DNA from: UBA1858 sp039182865
GTDB lineage: Bacteria; Pseudomonadota; Gammaproteobacteria; UBA4575
Reading direction: 5' to 3'
DNA length: 64,000 bases
NCBI GenBank assembly: GCA_039182865.1
Contig: JBCDBX010000001.1
Span: forward strand, 1 to 64,000
Below, piece after piece: positions 33,691 to 42,490 of the stretch. Position numbers and translations under genes: made by a program. Position 1 is the first letter of the stretch. Every line of letters begins with the position of its first letter. A model generated the notes under the pieces. It was given only the letters and a program-made list of their open reading frames with translations. It ran no database searches and was not told where the DNA came from.

Positions 33691-35397
33691 ATGAAACTGC
33701 TACTTCCATTGTTACTAGTATCACTCTTATCGTCTGCTGCATTTGCCGACAAGAATAAGCACTCTACTAAAGAATTATTAGAAGAGGCAGAGCAGACTAT
33801 GCAAAGCCCAGAAGTTTCACCTGTGCGAAGAATCGAACCTAAATTCAACAAGAATAAAAATAAACAGCACAATATTATTTATCGGAATATTGATGGTAGT
33901 TTCAACAATATTATCGATGATCAAATGAATGTCACAGATACACAATTGATACGAGTCGCTGATGAAACTTACGGTGATGGTATCAGTGCTATGGGAGGAA
34001 CTGATCGACCAAACCCAAGAGCAATCAGTAATGCGGCGTTATCTCAGACAGAATTATCATTCGCAAGTACAGGGGCAAGTGATTTTTTATGGCAATGGGG
34101 TCAATTTTTGGATCATGATATTGATTTGACCGAGGGCGTACACCCTGCCGAAGAAGTCCCTATCTCCATTCCTGCTGGTGATATACATTTCGACCCAAAT
34201 AATATGGGCAATGTCGTCTTAGCATTCAACCGTTCAATATATGATACAAATACGGGAACAGATTCCAGTAATCCGCGTCAGCAAAAAAATGAAATTACGG
34301 GTTGGATTGATGCTTCGAATGTATATGGCTCGGATGATGAACGCGCTCAAGCTTTGCGCAGATTGGATGGTTCAGGAAAGCTAAAAACTAGCGATGGTCG
34401 CCTTCTACCATTTAATACTGATGGCTTAATTAATGCAGGCGGTCCTAGTGCTGAATTTTTCTTGGCAGGCGACCCTCGTGCGAATGAACAAATAGGCTTA
34501 ACCGTCATGCATACTCTGTTCGTGCGAGAACATAACCGTCTTGCAAGAATAATCGCTAAAAAGAATCCATTTTACAGCGGCGAAAGAATTTATCAGACAG
34601 CTCGTCGAATCGTAGCGGCTCAAATGCAAGTCATCACTTACAATGAATTTTTACCGATACTACTTGGCAAAAATGCAATTCCTAAATATGAAGGCTATGA
34701 TCCTAATATAGACGCACGTATTGCAAACGAATTTTCAACAGCGGCGTACCGACTCGGCCATAGTTTGCTATCACCACAAATTCTACGTATATATAAAAAA
34801 CGTAAAAATTTCGACAATAGTGAAATCTCTTTACGCGAAGCTTTCTTTGCACCATTTCTTCTGACCAAAAAGAATAACATTGGCTCTATATTGCGCGGCT
34901 TAGCTTCTCAACAGTGTCAAGAACTTGATGTGTTCGTTATTGATGACGTACGTAATTTCTTGTTTGGTCAGCCCGGAAGCGGAGGCTTTGATCTTGCTTC
35001 ATTAAACATTCAACGTGGGCGAGATCATGGTCTTGGAAGCTACAATCAAACACGTATTGCACTTGGTTTACCTGCTGCTACTTCATTTGAAGATATTTCT
35101 TCTGACCCTGACATCCAAGCTAGACTTTCCAATGCTTACGACAACGTAGACTTAATCGACCTCTGGGTGGGGGGATTAGCTGAAGATAAAGTTGATGGCG
35201 CCATGGTCGGACCCGTATTTTATGAGATTCTTAGAGATCAATTCATACGCTTACGTGACGGAGATCGATTTTGGTACGAAAACGATATGAGTAAGAAAGA
35301 AATAAGGAACATTAAGAAAACAACTTTAGCAAAAATAATTCGGCGCAATACAGGAGTTGGCAGAGAATTACAAAACAATGTTTTCTTGGTTAAGTAA
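33691..35397 (+). CDS. Secreted animal-type haem peroxidase
   Basis: A 568-residue protein of the peroxidase-cyclooxygenase superfamily. A signal peptide (residues 1-19, SLLSSAAFA) sends it across the inner membrane. The distal histidine is H142 in WGQFLDHDIDLT; the distal arginine is R279 in FVREHNRLA; the proximal histidine is H357 in AAYRLGHSLL; INIQRGRDHGLG-like text (LNIQRGRDHGLGSYN) is the other strongly conserved block. These residues predict an active enzyme oxidising halides or phenols with peroxide. A basic linker (about 45-60) precedes the domain. Bacterial members are scattered and mostly uncharacterised. No attached calcium-repeat or adhesion domains are present. Confidence 0.9.
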   Translation: MKLLLPLLLVSLLSSAAFADKNKHSTKELLEEAEQTMQSPEVSPVRRIEPKFNKNKNKQHNIIYRNIDGSFNNIIDDQMNVTDTQLIRVADETYGDGISAMGGTDRPNPRAISNAALSQTELSFASTGASDFLWQWGQFLDHDIDLTEGVHPAEEVPISIPAGDIHFDPNNMGNVVLAFNRSIYDTNTGTDSSNPRQQKNEITGWIDASNVYGSDDERAQALRRLDGSGKLKTSDGRLLPFNTDGLINAGGPSAEFFLAGDPRANEQIGLTVMHTLFVREHNRLARIIAKKNPFYSGERIYQTARRIVAAQMQVITYNEFLPILLGKNAIPKYEGYDPNIDARIANEFSTAAYRLGHSLLSPQILRIYKKRKNFDNSEISLREAFFAPFLLTKKNNIGSILRGLASQQCQELDVFVIDDVRNFLFGQPGSGGFDLASLNIQRGRDHGLGSYNQTRIALGLPAATSFEDISSDPDIQARLSNAYDNVDLIDLWVGGLAEDKVDGAMVGPVFYEILRDQFIRLRDGDRFWYENDMSKKEIRNIKKTTLAKIIRRNTGVGRELQNNVFLVK

Positions 35398-35405
35398 TAG
35401 TATAT

Positions 35406-35822
35406 TTAGTGAGATATAAAAATATACTGAGAATCACGAAAACTCTTGAATTCCAAATAGTTCTGGCTGGGGTCTTGAATAAAAAAGGTTCTTTGTTCGC
35501 CAACTTGATCCTTAAAGCGGGTATAGGGTTCGATATAAAATTCAATATGATATGAACGCACTCGCTTAACAAGTTGGTGCCAGTCTTCCCAAGCTAGTAT
35601 TGCGCCGAAATGTCTTGTGGGGACTGCTCTATTGTCCACCTGATTGTAATTTTTACTCTCATCTTCTGCTAGATGGGCCGTGATTTGATGACCAAAGAAA
35701 TTAAAATCAATCCAGCGCTCATCCTCTCTTCCAACATCACAACCTAAAATTTCCACATAAAACCTTCGTGTTGACTTGATACTTTGGACGGGAAATGCCA
35801 AATGAAAGGGTGGAATACTCAT
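35406..35822 (-). CDS. VOC (glyoxalase/bleomycin-resistance fold) protein
   Basis: A 138-residue single-domain member of the vicinal oxygen chelate superfamily. It opens with FHLAFPVQSIKSTRRFYVEILG, hence the two beta-alpha-beta modules expected; H7, the histidine of RHFGAIL and the glutamate of YLEFKSF are plausible metal ligands. The substrate is unknown: related proteins are annotated only as glyoxalase-like dioxygenases. Its ATG overlaps the tsaB stop by one base, so it is the third gene of yoaA-tsaB-VOC. It ends eight bases from the convergent peroxidase gene. Confidence 0.8.
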   Translation of the reverse strand: MSIPPFHLAFPVQSIKSTRRFYVEILGCDVGREDERWIDFNFFGHQITAHLAEDESKNYNQVDNRAVPTRHFGAILAWEDWHQLVKRVRSYHIEFYIEPYTRFKDQVGEQRTFFIQDPSQNYLEFKSFRDSQYIFISH

Positions 35823-36496
35823 TATTTTTGATACGTGACGTTATTTCTCAAATAAACTGGAAGTATATTTGAGGCGCCAAGCATTTCTCCAGACATTACT
35901 TTCTTTCGACCTAACAAGGCGGTGACTTTAGCCCTAGGTAATGCTTCAGCATTAATACATTCTTGATCTAAACGAGTTTTTTTTTGCAATATTGCAAAAT
36001 AAGTTCCCCAGCCTGATCCCAGTCCAGACACAATGGATCCCGCATTTACCTCAATCATCTCAGGCGCTTGTACTTTTTCTTCCACTACAAGCTCAACATC
36101 GAAATCAGATTTTTTTCGATAGACTGCCCAGTAAACTTCATTCATACGCGCATCAATCGCAGGTAAAACTAGTTCATCGCTAACAGTATCTACTTGGCAT
36201 GCAAGATTGGCTAAAGTCGATATCGAAACTGCTGGCAAGTCATGCGCAAATGCGATTCCTTGAGCAACACCTGCAGCAATGCGTACTCCGGTAAATGCCC
36301 CAGGCCCACAACCAAACGCTATTGCATCCAATTGAGTTAGACTTACTTCTGACTCAGCCAGCACCTTTTCACACATGGGTAGTAGTAATTCATTATGTTG
36401 GCGTGGCGCTACTTGATACTGCTCAATGACCTCACCATCAATTAATACCGCAGCAGAACACGCCTCGGTCGCAGCCTCAATTGCAAGTAATTTCAT
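35822..36496 (-). CDS. tsaB: tRNA t6A biosynthesis protein TsaB
   Basis: A 224-residue ASKHA-fold protein that scaffolds TsaD and TsaE in making N6-threonylcarbamoyladenosine at position 37 of ANN-decoding tRNAs. The start MKLLAIEAATEACSAAV, then FGCGPGAFTGVRIA and LPAIDARMNEVYW, are typical. The first bases overlap the 3' end of yoaA (20 bases), the standard gammaproteobacterial yoaA-tsaB arrangement. Confidence 0.95.
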   Translation of the reverse strand: MKLLAIEAATEACSAAVLIDGEVIEQYQVAPRQHNELLLPMCEKVLAESEVSLTQLDAIAFGCGPGAFTGVRIAAGVAQGIAFAHDLPAVSISTLANLACQVDTVSDELVLPAIDARMNEVYWAVYRKKSDFDVELVVEEKVQAPEMIEVNAGSIVSGLGSGWGTYFAILQKKTRLDQECINAEALPRAKVTALLGRKKVMSGEMLGASNILPVYLRNNVTYQK

Positions 36497-38417
36497 GTTT
36501 TTTTATCCCATGTAAAAATGAAATAATTTGAAGTTCATCTTCAGAAATTGTCATGGCTGGCAAACTTTTTAAAAACGATTTTCCATAGGCTTTTGTTTTA
36601 ATTCTTGGATCCATCAACACAACAACACCACGGTCTTGCTCACCACGAATTAATCTTCCTACACCTTGCTTTAAGTTTAAGATTGCTTGAGGTATTTGAT
36701 AAATCATAAATGGATTCTCTCCAGCCTCTTGCAATAGCCTAGAACGCGCTTGAACTAGTGGGTCACCTGGCGACATAAAAGGTAGCTTATCGATTATGAC
36801 CAAGCGAAGTCGATGACCTTTAACATCGACACCTTCCCAAAAACTTTGCGTCCCTAGAAGCACACAATTTTCGGTGCTTTGAAATTGCTTAAGCAACTCT
36901 CGCTTGGCAGCATCTCCTTGAACTAGAACATTAAATGCTTCATCTTTCATTAAAGAAGCAGCACAATTTAAGGCTCTATGGCTTGTGAATAGCATAAATG
37001 CATTACCCTCGCTTGCTTTTAGCAACGGTAAAGCTCTCGCTATCACTTCATCAGTATAATTCGTTTCATTGGGTTGACAATTTAAATCGGGTAAATACAG
37101 TCTGGATTGAGTTTGGTAATCAAAAGGACTGTCGCACATAACACATTCTGCATCTTGCAAGCCCAACTGATCGATAAAATGATTAAAACTTAGCCTAGCG
37201 GTTAATGTTGCCGAAGTGTATATCCATGAGCAATGAAAATCTTTTGTTGCTTTCTGAAATGGCACTGCGGCATCTAAAGGAATACTTCCTAAGCGAAAAC
37301 GCCTCCTACCTAACTCTACCCATTGTATGGTTTTATTAGTTGAATTGAGAAAATCATCTAATAAGCCATTAGCGCTACTCAATCGCTTATAGCATTGAGC
37401 CAATCCTGGCGATTCACCTGCAACTGACACTAATCGCTCTTCTAGAATAAGCAAAGAACTTATAAGCTTGGTGAACCCTTTATCGACATTTTTATCGCCA
37501 AGAATTTCTTGCCATAGTGAGCGTTGTTCATGCATTTTTTTAACTAACGCACTATTAAGTGCTTGGATATAATCCAATACTGCATAATAACTTTTACTTA
37601 TTGTTTTAGAACTTGTAACTTGGGTCAGTTCTTTACTGATATCATTAATCAAGTCTTGTAATTGACGGCTACCAATACTTTGTCCAAAGAAATTCGGTAG
37701 GATATCGGCAAACTGATGCGCTTCATCAATAACGAAAACATCAACAGATGGAAGCAGTTCCCCAAACCCCTCTTCTTTGAGTACTAAATCAGCACCTAAA
37801 AGATGATGATTTATGACGACCAGATCTGCTTCTTGTGCACGCTTGCGCGCTTTTAAGACATGGCATTTATTGTAGTCCGGGCATTCACCTCCCAAACAGT
37901 TATCGCGCGTTGATGTGACATGCGACCAAATACTCGATTGCTCAGAGACCTCGTTGACCTCAGCGACATCTCCCGTGTTAGTCAGCTTAGACCATTCTTT
38001 AATTTCAATATATGGCTTGGTAAATTTAGGATAATCAGGTAACTCATACTCAAAATGCTCAAAGCGATATTTACATAAATAATTTGAACGTCCTTTTAAA
38101 ATTGCTGCTTTAAGATTTAACCCTATTGCATTTTGCAGCACCGGCAGATCAGTATAATAAAGCTGGTCTTGCAGATGACGTGTCCCTGTGGAAACAATCA
38201 CTTTCATGCCTGATAACATAGCAGGAACTAAATAAGCAAAAGTCTTGCCGACACCTGTCCCAGCTTCAACTACAAGTGTACTGGCATCATGAATAGTTCT
38301 TTCAACGGCTGACGCCATATCAAGTTGTTGAGGTCGAAACTTAAATCCTTCGATATTTTTAGCAAGTTCACCTTGCTCAGAAAAATAATCATAGGTGCTG
38401 AGGTCTTCAACAGACAA
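36477..38417 (-). CDS. yoaA: YoaA, DinG-family iron-sulfur DNA helicase
   Basis: A 646-residue XPD-like helicase. Walker A is AGTGVGKT (52-59), the four iron-sulfur cysteines are C115, C174, C179 and C185 (CLGGECPDYNKC), and the DEAH box is at 231-234. C-terminal SFWEGVDVKG and QGVGRLIR complete the helicase motifs. In E. coli YoaA works with the chi subunit HolC to repair replication forks. The start is TTG at 38417, with GAAGG eight bases upstream and the QGELAKNIEGF start matching the family; no suitable ATG exists nearby. Confidence 0.93.
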   Translation of the reverse strand: MSVEDLSTYDYFSEQGELAKNIEGFKFRPQQLDMASAVERTIHDASTLVVEAGTGVGKTFAYLVPAMLSGMKVIVSTGTRHLQDQLYYTDLPVLQNAIGLNLKAAILKGRSNYLCKYRFEHFEYELPDYPKFTKPYIEIKEWSKLTNTGDVAEVNEVSEQSSIWSHVTSTRDNCLGGECPDYNKCHVLKARKRAQEADLVVINHHLLGADLVLKEEGFGELLPSVDVFVIDEAHQFADILPNFFGQSIGSRQLQDLINDISKELTQVTSSKTISKSYYAVLDYIQALNSALVKKMHEQRSLWQEILGDKNVDKGFTKLISSLLILEERLVSVAGESPGLAQCYKRLSSANGLLDDFLNSTNKTIQWVELGRRRFRLGSIPLDAAVPFQKATKDFHCSWIYTSATLTARLSFNHFIDQLGLQDAECVMCDSPFDYQTQSRLYLPDLNCQPNETNYTDEVIARALPLLKASEGNAFMLFTSHRALNCAASLMKDEAFNVLVQGDAAKRELLKQFQSTENCVLLGTQSFWEGVDVKGHRLRLVIIDKLPFMSPGDPLVQARSRLLQEAGENPFMIYQIPQAILNLKQGVGRLIRGEQDRGVVVLMDPRIKTKAYGKSFLKSLPAMTISEDELQIISFLHGIKKHEITCN

Positions 38418-38433
38418 TCAAGACACCTTCAAT

Positions 38434-38844
38434 CTATTTAGATGTAGTAGGACTTCGAAACACAATCCACTTTGATAAACAGAAAGTCACAATAACCGCA
38501 AAAAACGACCCAACAGCAACAGCGAGAAATGGCCATGTCTGCCAAAACACATCGTGTTCAATTAAACTTAGATAGATACCAATATTAAGCGTATGACTTA
38601 TTACTTGGGTGACAACGTAAGTGAACTGTTGATATAAAATTGAACTTTCTTTTGAATGCGCAAAAGTCCATCTGCGATGCCAATAAATAGCAAAAAAAGT
38701 TGCCGCACCAATCGCAACCAAACGCGCATAAAAGGGATCAACTTCAAAGCCTTTAAACAGTAATGTTACTAATCCAGCATCGATAAGAAATGCCAGCCCA
38801 CCCACTATAGCAAAGCGAAATACTTCTCTGCGCAAATTCTTCAT
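38434..38844 (-). CDS. GtrA-family membrane protein
   Basis: A 136-residue protein with four predicted membrane helices. FRFAIVGGLAFLIDAGLVTLL and HRRWTFAH followed by CLSKWIVFR are the family hallmarks. GtrA-like proteins are thought to help move undecaprenyl-linked sugars across the inner membrane, normally next to glycosyltransferases. No such gene is adjacent; instead it sits 16 bases upstream of yoaA and 20 bases downstream of ispF, probably as part of the long leftward transcript. Confidence 0.85.
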   Translation of the reverse strand: MKNLRREVFRFAIVGGLAFLIDAGLVTLLFKGFEVDPFYARLVAIGAATFFAIYWHRRWTFAHSKESSILYQQFTYVVTQVISHTLNIGIYLSLIEHDVFWQTWPFLAVAVGSFFAVIVTFCLSKWIVFRSPTTSK

Positions 38845-38864
38845 GACTCAATACTTATTATAAT

Positions 38865-39338
38865 TCAAATATTATTTAACAGAGCAATTGCCATGGCTGC
38901 AATTCCTTCTTGCCTTCCAACAAATCCCATTTGTTCTGTCGTTGTTGCTTTAATATTAACCTGTGAAATATCGATATCTAAATCTTTGGCAATATTCTTA
39001 CGCATTTGCAAGATATAAGGTGCCAGTTTAGGGGTTTGTAAGATTACCGTAATATCGACATTACTTACAAATAAATCATGGGCTTTTATCATTTCCAATG
39101 ATTTAACAATAAATTCACGTGAATTACGGTTCTTATTGGTATCATCTTGATCTGAGAAATGAGTCCCAATATCACCCAGACCTGCTGCGCCTAGTAATGC
39201 ATCACATAAAGCATGCAGCAAAACATCTCCATCCGAATGTGCATCAATAGTTTTTTCATGCGGAATGGTGACTCCTCCAAGGATGATTTCGCTACCTTCG
39301 ACAAAACGATGTGCATCAAAGCCTTGACCAATTCTCAT
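38865..39338 (-). CDS. ispF: 2-C-methyl-D-erythritol 2,4-cyclodiphosphate synthase
   Basis: A 157-residue trimeric enzyme, the fifth step of the MEP isoprenoid pathway. Zinc ligands D8, H10 (GFDAHRF) and H42 (DVLLHALCDALLG) are present, as is DIGTHFSD. It follows ispD by 13 bases. Together with ispD here and dxr at 60 kb, three MEP steps lie in the window. Confidence 0.97.
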   Translation of the reverse strand: MRIGQGFDAHRFVEGSEIILGGVTIPHEKTIDAHSDGDVLLHALCDALLGAAGLGDIGTHFSDQDDTNKNRNSREFIVKSLEMIKAHDLFVSNVDITVILQTPKLAPYILQMRKNIAKDLDIDISQVNIKATTTEQMGFVGRQEGIAAMAIALLNNI

Positions 39339-39351
39339 TTATTACACTCTA

Positions 39352-40047
39352 TTATTCAACACTCAGAAATTTTTCGGCAATTTTAAGATCTTGAGGTATG
39401 GTAATTTTAACTTTGGCTGAGTCCCCTCGCAAAACATTTACTTTTAAACCGATTTCCTCAATTGCACTCGCCTCGTCAGTAATTGAAATATTCTTATCAA
39501 TACATTTTTTCAAAGCAGTAAATAATAAGTGATAGCGGAACATTTGCGGAGTGTAAGCATGCCATAAATCCGAACGATCTATGGTTTCAACGATAGTATT
39601 ACCCTCAACTCTCTTAACAGTATCAGCGACGGGGCCTGCCAGAATACTGCCAACACCTAAATCAATTGTATTTTCGATCAATGCATTCAAGTCTTGATGA
39701 CTTAAGCATGGTCGCGCAGCGTCATGCACTAATACAAAGTCACTCCTATCTAGCAGATTTTCAATCTCTATAAGCGCATTCAATACCGAATGAGCTCTTG
39801 TTTCACCACCTACTGTAGTTATGAATTGCTTGCTTGTCTTTATCTGTAAATTTGAAAAGTGATCGTCATGACTATTTAAAGCAACCGCAACACCCGTTAT
39901 ATTTTCATTTGTTAAAAATGGCTTTAATGCATGTTCTAAAATTGTTTTATCTGCAATTTTTACATACTGTTTTGGAATATTAGAACCGAAACGTTCACCA
40001 ATTCCCGCAGCAGGAAGTATTGCCCAACAAGCAGTTTCATTATTCAT
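39352..40047 (-). CDS. ispD: 2-C-methyl-D-erythritol 4-phosphate cytidylyltransferase
   Basis: A 231-residue nucleotidyltransferase that joins CTP to methylerythritol phosphate. The CTP loop LPAAGIGERFGSNIPKQY, the VHDAARPCL block and GSILAGPVADTVKRV are canonical. The ATG at 40045-40047 is preferred over a GTG one codon earlier; it overlaps the last bases of ftsB by eight. ftsB-ispD-ispF is a standard operon. Confidence 0.97.
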   Translation of the reverse strand: MNNETACWAILPAAGIGERFGSNIPKQYVKIADKTILEHALKPFLTNENITGVAVALNSHDDHFSNLQIKTSKQFITTVGGETRAHSVLNALIEIENLLDRSDFVLVHDAARPCLSHQDLNALIENTIDLGVGSILAGPVADTVKRVEGNTIVETIDRSDLWHAYTPQMFRYHLLFTALKKCIDKNISITDEASAIEEIGLKVNVLRGDSAKVKITIPQDLKIAEKFLSVE

Positions 40048-40336
40048 CACTTTGTTTAGAATCAGACTTCTCTATGAACTGGAAAAATGTTTCACCGTGA
40101 CGAATCATGCCAAGTTCCATTCGAGCGCGCTCTTCAATCGCATCATAACCGGATTTCAGATCTTCCACTTCTGCAGCAAGCAGTTCATTACGTTCATACA
40201 TATGTTGGTTTCTTGCTTGCTGATCTTCTATACGATCATTTAGATGTATTAAACGTATGATACCGTCGTCATCTATCCATAACTTATATTGCAAGCCAAT
40301 CAATACTACGACTAAGACTAGTACGAATGGCTTCAT
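40040..40336 (-). CDS. ftsB: Cell division protein FtsB
   Basis: A 98-residue bitopic protein: one N-terminal helix (about 3-20) then a periplasmic coiled coil with heptads (about 28-65) and the conserved ARMELGMIRHGETFF end. It forms the FtsQLB complex that activates septal peptidoglycan synthesis. It follows eno by 21 bases and overlaps ispD. Confidence 0.93.
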   Translation of the reverse strand: MKPFVLVLVVVLIGLQYKLWIDDDGIIRLIHLNDRIEDQQARNQHMYERNELLAAEVEDLKSGYDAIEERARMELGMIRHGETFFQFIEKSDSKQSDE

Positions 40337-40357
40337 GCTTGAGTTATAGCGGCCTTG

Positions 40358-41635
40358 TTAATGATTAAATGCCTTCCTGCCAGGGTATATGGCCGAAGTA
40401 CCTAGTTCTTCTTCTATACGAATCAGCTGATTGTATTTGGCAACACGATCTGAGCGTGACATGGACCCAGTTTTAATTTGACCAGCTCCTGTTGCTACAG
40501 CTAAGTCTGCAATGGTGACATCTTCTGTCTCACCAGAGCGGTGTGAAATAACTGTTGTATAATTTGCATCATGCGCCATTTTGATCGCTTGCAATGTTTC
40601 TGTCAGTGAGCCAATTTGATTTAACTTAATCAAAATAGAATTAGCTACACCTTTCTCAATACCTTTGGCAAAAATTTCTGGATTAGTGACAAACAAGTCA
40701 TCGCCCACCAATTGAACTTTGCTTCCCACAGCTGCAGTTAAACTTGCCCACGCATCCCAATCGTCTTCGGCCAAGCCATCTTCTACAGTGATGATCGGAT
40801 ATTTATCGATTAAATTGGTTAAGTAGGTAATGAATTCATCAGACGAATATACCTTACCTTCTGATTCAAGATGATATTTTCCATCTTTATAAAATTCAGA
40901 ACTTGCACAATCTAAACCAATACTGACCTGATCTCCCGGCTTATAACCTGCTTTTTCTATAGCATTGAGAATGATTTCTATCGCTTGTTCGTTGGCTTTA
41001 AGCGTTGGCGCAAATCCACCCTCGTCACCTACTGCAGTATTTAAACCTAAACTCTTTAATTCCGCTTTTAATGCATGAAAGATTTCTGCGCCACATTGCA
41101 CCGCATGACTGAAGGTATCTACACCATGAGGCACAACCATAAACTCCTGCAAGTCAGCCCCTTTATGCGCATGCGCGCCACCATTGATAATATTCATCAT
41201 GGGCACAGGCAAAACCATATCCGCACCAGTATTTAAATATCGATACAAAGGCTCATCATTTTCCGCTGCCGCCGCCTTTGCGACAGCCAACGAAACCGCC
41301 AGGATGGCATTTGCTCCCAACTTAGCCTTATTCGGTGTGCCATCAAGTTCAATCATCATCTGATCAATTTTTTCCTGATCGATCGCGTCTATACCTAATA
41401 ACTTTTCTTGAATTAATGTATTAACATTATTAACCGCATGGGAAACACCTTTACCTAAATAGCGGTTATTATCGCCATCGCGCATTTCCAGAGCTTCCAA
41501 TGCACCTGTGGATGCACCAGAGGGCACAGCAGCACGTCCATATTTTCCAGAGGTTAAAAAAACATCTGCTTCCACAGTTGGATTGCCACGCGAATCGATG
41601 ACTTCTCTTGCTTTGATTTGTTTAATTTTTGACAT
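40358..41635 (-). CDS. eno: Enolase
   Basis: A 425-residue glycolytic enzyme converting 2-phosphoglycerate to phosphoenolpyruvate; in proteobacteria also part of the RNA degradosome. SRGNPTVEADV, the catalytic GDEGGFAP (Glu208-type region), metal-binding GLDCASSEF and VEDGLAEDDWD, and the signature ILIKLNQIGSLTETL followed by SHRSGETED are all intact. It lies between kdsA and ftsB in the usual order. Confidence 0.98.
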   Translation of the reverse strand: MSKIKQIKAREVIDSRGNPTVEADVFLTSGKYGRAAVPSGASTGALEALEMRDGDNNRYLGKGVSHAVNNVNTLIQEKLLGIDAIDQEKIDQMMIELDGTPNKAKLGANAILAVSLAVAKAAAAENDEPLYRYLNTGADMVLPVPMMNIINGGAHAHKGADLQEFMVVPHGVDTFSHAVQCGAEIFHALKAELKSLGLNTAVGDEGGFAPTLKANEQAIEIILNAIEKAGYKPGDQVSIGLDCASSEFYKDGKYHLESEGKVYSSDEFITYLTNLIDKYPIITVEDGLAEDDWDAWASLTAAVGSKVQLVGDDLFVTNPEIFAKGIEKGVANSILIKLNQIGSLTETLQAIKMAHDANYTTVISHRSGETEDVTIADLAVATGAGQIKTGSMSRSDRVAKYNQLIRIEEELGTSAIYPGRKAFNH

Positions 41636-41663
41636 AACTTTTAAATTCCATTTTTGCTCATGA

Positions 41664-42479
41664 CTAAGGCAAAGACTTAGCTACCTTATCTATTTCGCAT
41701 AAAGTATTCAGTAACTGAGCAACTTGTTGTAGTGGCCAGGAATTTGGACCATCACTCTTTGCATTGTTAGGATTAGGGTGTGTCTCCATAAATAAACCTG
41801 CGACACCCACTGCTACGGCAGCTCTCGCCAATATCGGAACAAATTCTCGCTGACCCCCAGACTGACTGCCCTCACCGCCCGGCAATTGTACCGAATGTGT
41901 CGCATCAAAAACTACTGGACATCCGGTGTCTCTCATGATCGCTAACGAACGCATATCAGACACTAAATTGCCGTAGCCAAAGGAAACACCACGTTCACAG
42001 ACCATTATTTGATCATTTCCAACAGATTTTGCTTTTTCAACTACATGTTTCATATCCCAAGGGGACAGAAACTGACCCTTTTTAATATTAACTGGTAATT
42101 CTGTTTTAGCTACCCGCTGGATAAAATTTGTTTGGCGACAGAGAAAGGCTGGCGTTTGAAGCACATCTACAACTTCTGATACCTCATCTAATGGTGTGTC
42201 TTCATGAACATCTGTCAGAATTGGAAGAGAAAATTCTTCTTTAATGGACTGAAGTATCTCCAATCCTTTTTCAATCCCGAGACCACGGAAGCTTTTTTCC
42301 GAGGTGCGATTGGCTTTATCAAATGAAGATTTATAAATAAACGGAATGTTTAATTCGGAAGTAATTTCTTTAAGTCGTCCGGCAGTTTCCTGTGCGAGCT
42401 CCAAGCTTTCAACAACACATGGGCCAGCGATCAAGAAAAAAGGTCGGTTATTATCGACCTCAAATTGACATAATTTCAT
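41664..42479 (-). CDS. kdsA: 3-deoxy-D-manno-octulosonate 8-phosphate synthase, metal-dependent type
   Basis: A 271-residue enzyme condensing PEP with arabinose 5-phosphate to give Kdo-8-phosphate for LPS. FLIAGPCVVES carries C21 where the metal-free E. coli enzyme has asparagine; with the histidine of FDATHSVQ, the glutamate of METHPNP and the aspartate of SDGPN this is the metal-binding set known from Aquifex, so the enzyme is probably metal-dependent. KSSFDKANRTS and GGQREFVP are the substrate-binding blocks. It is placed between pyrG and eno. Confidence 0.96.
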   Translation of the reverse strand: MKLCQFEVDNNRPFFLIAGPCVVESLELAQETAGRLKEITSELNIPFIYKSSFDKANRTSEKSFRGLGIEKGLEILQSIKEEFSLPILTDVHEDTPLDEVSEVVDVLQTPAFLCRQTNFIQRVAKTELPVNIKKGQFLSPWDMKHVVEKAKSVGNDQIMVCERGVSFGYGNLVSDMRSLAIMRDTGCPVVFDATHSVQLPGGEGSQSGGQREFVPILARAAVAVGVAGLFMETHPNPNNAKSDGPNSWPLQQVAQLLNTLCEIDKVAKSLP

Positions 42480-42490
42480 TTTTGAGTGCC

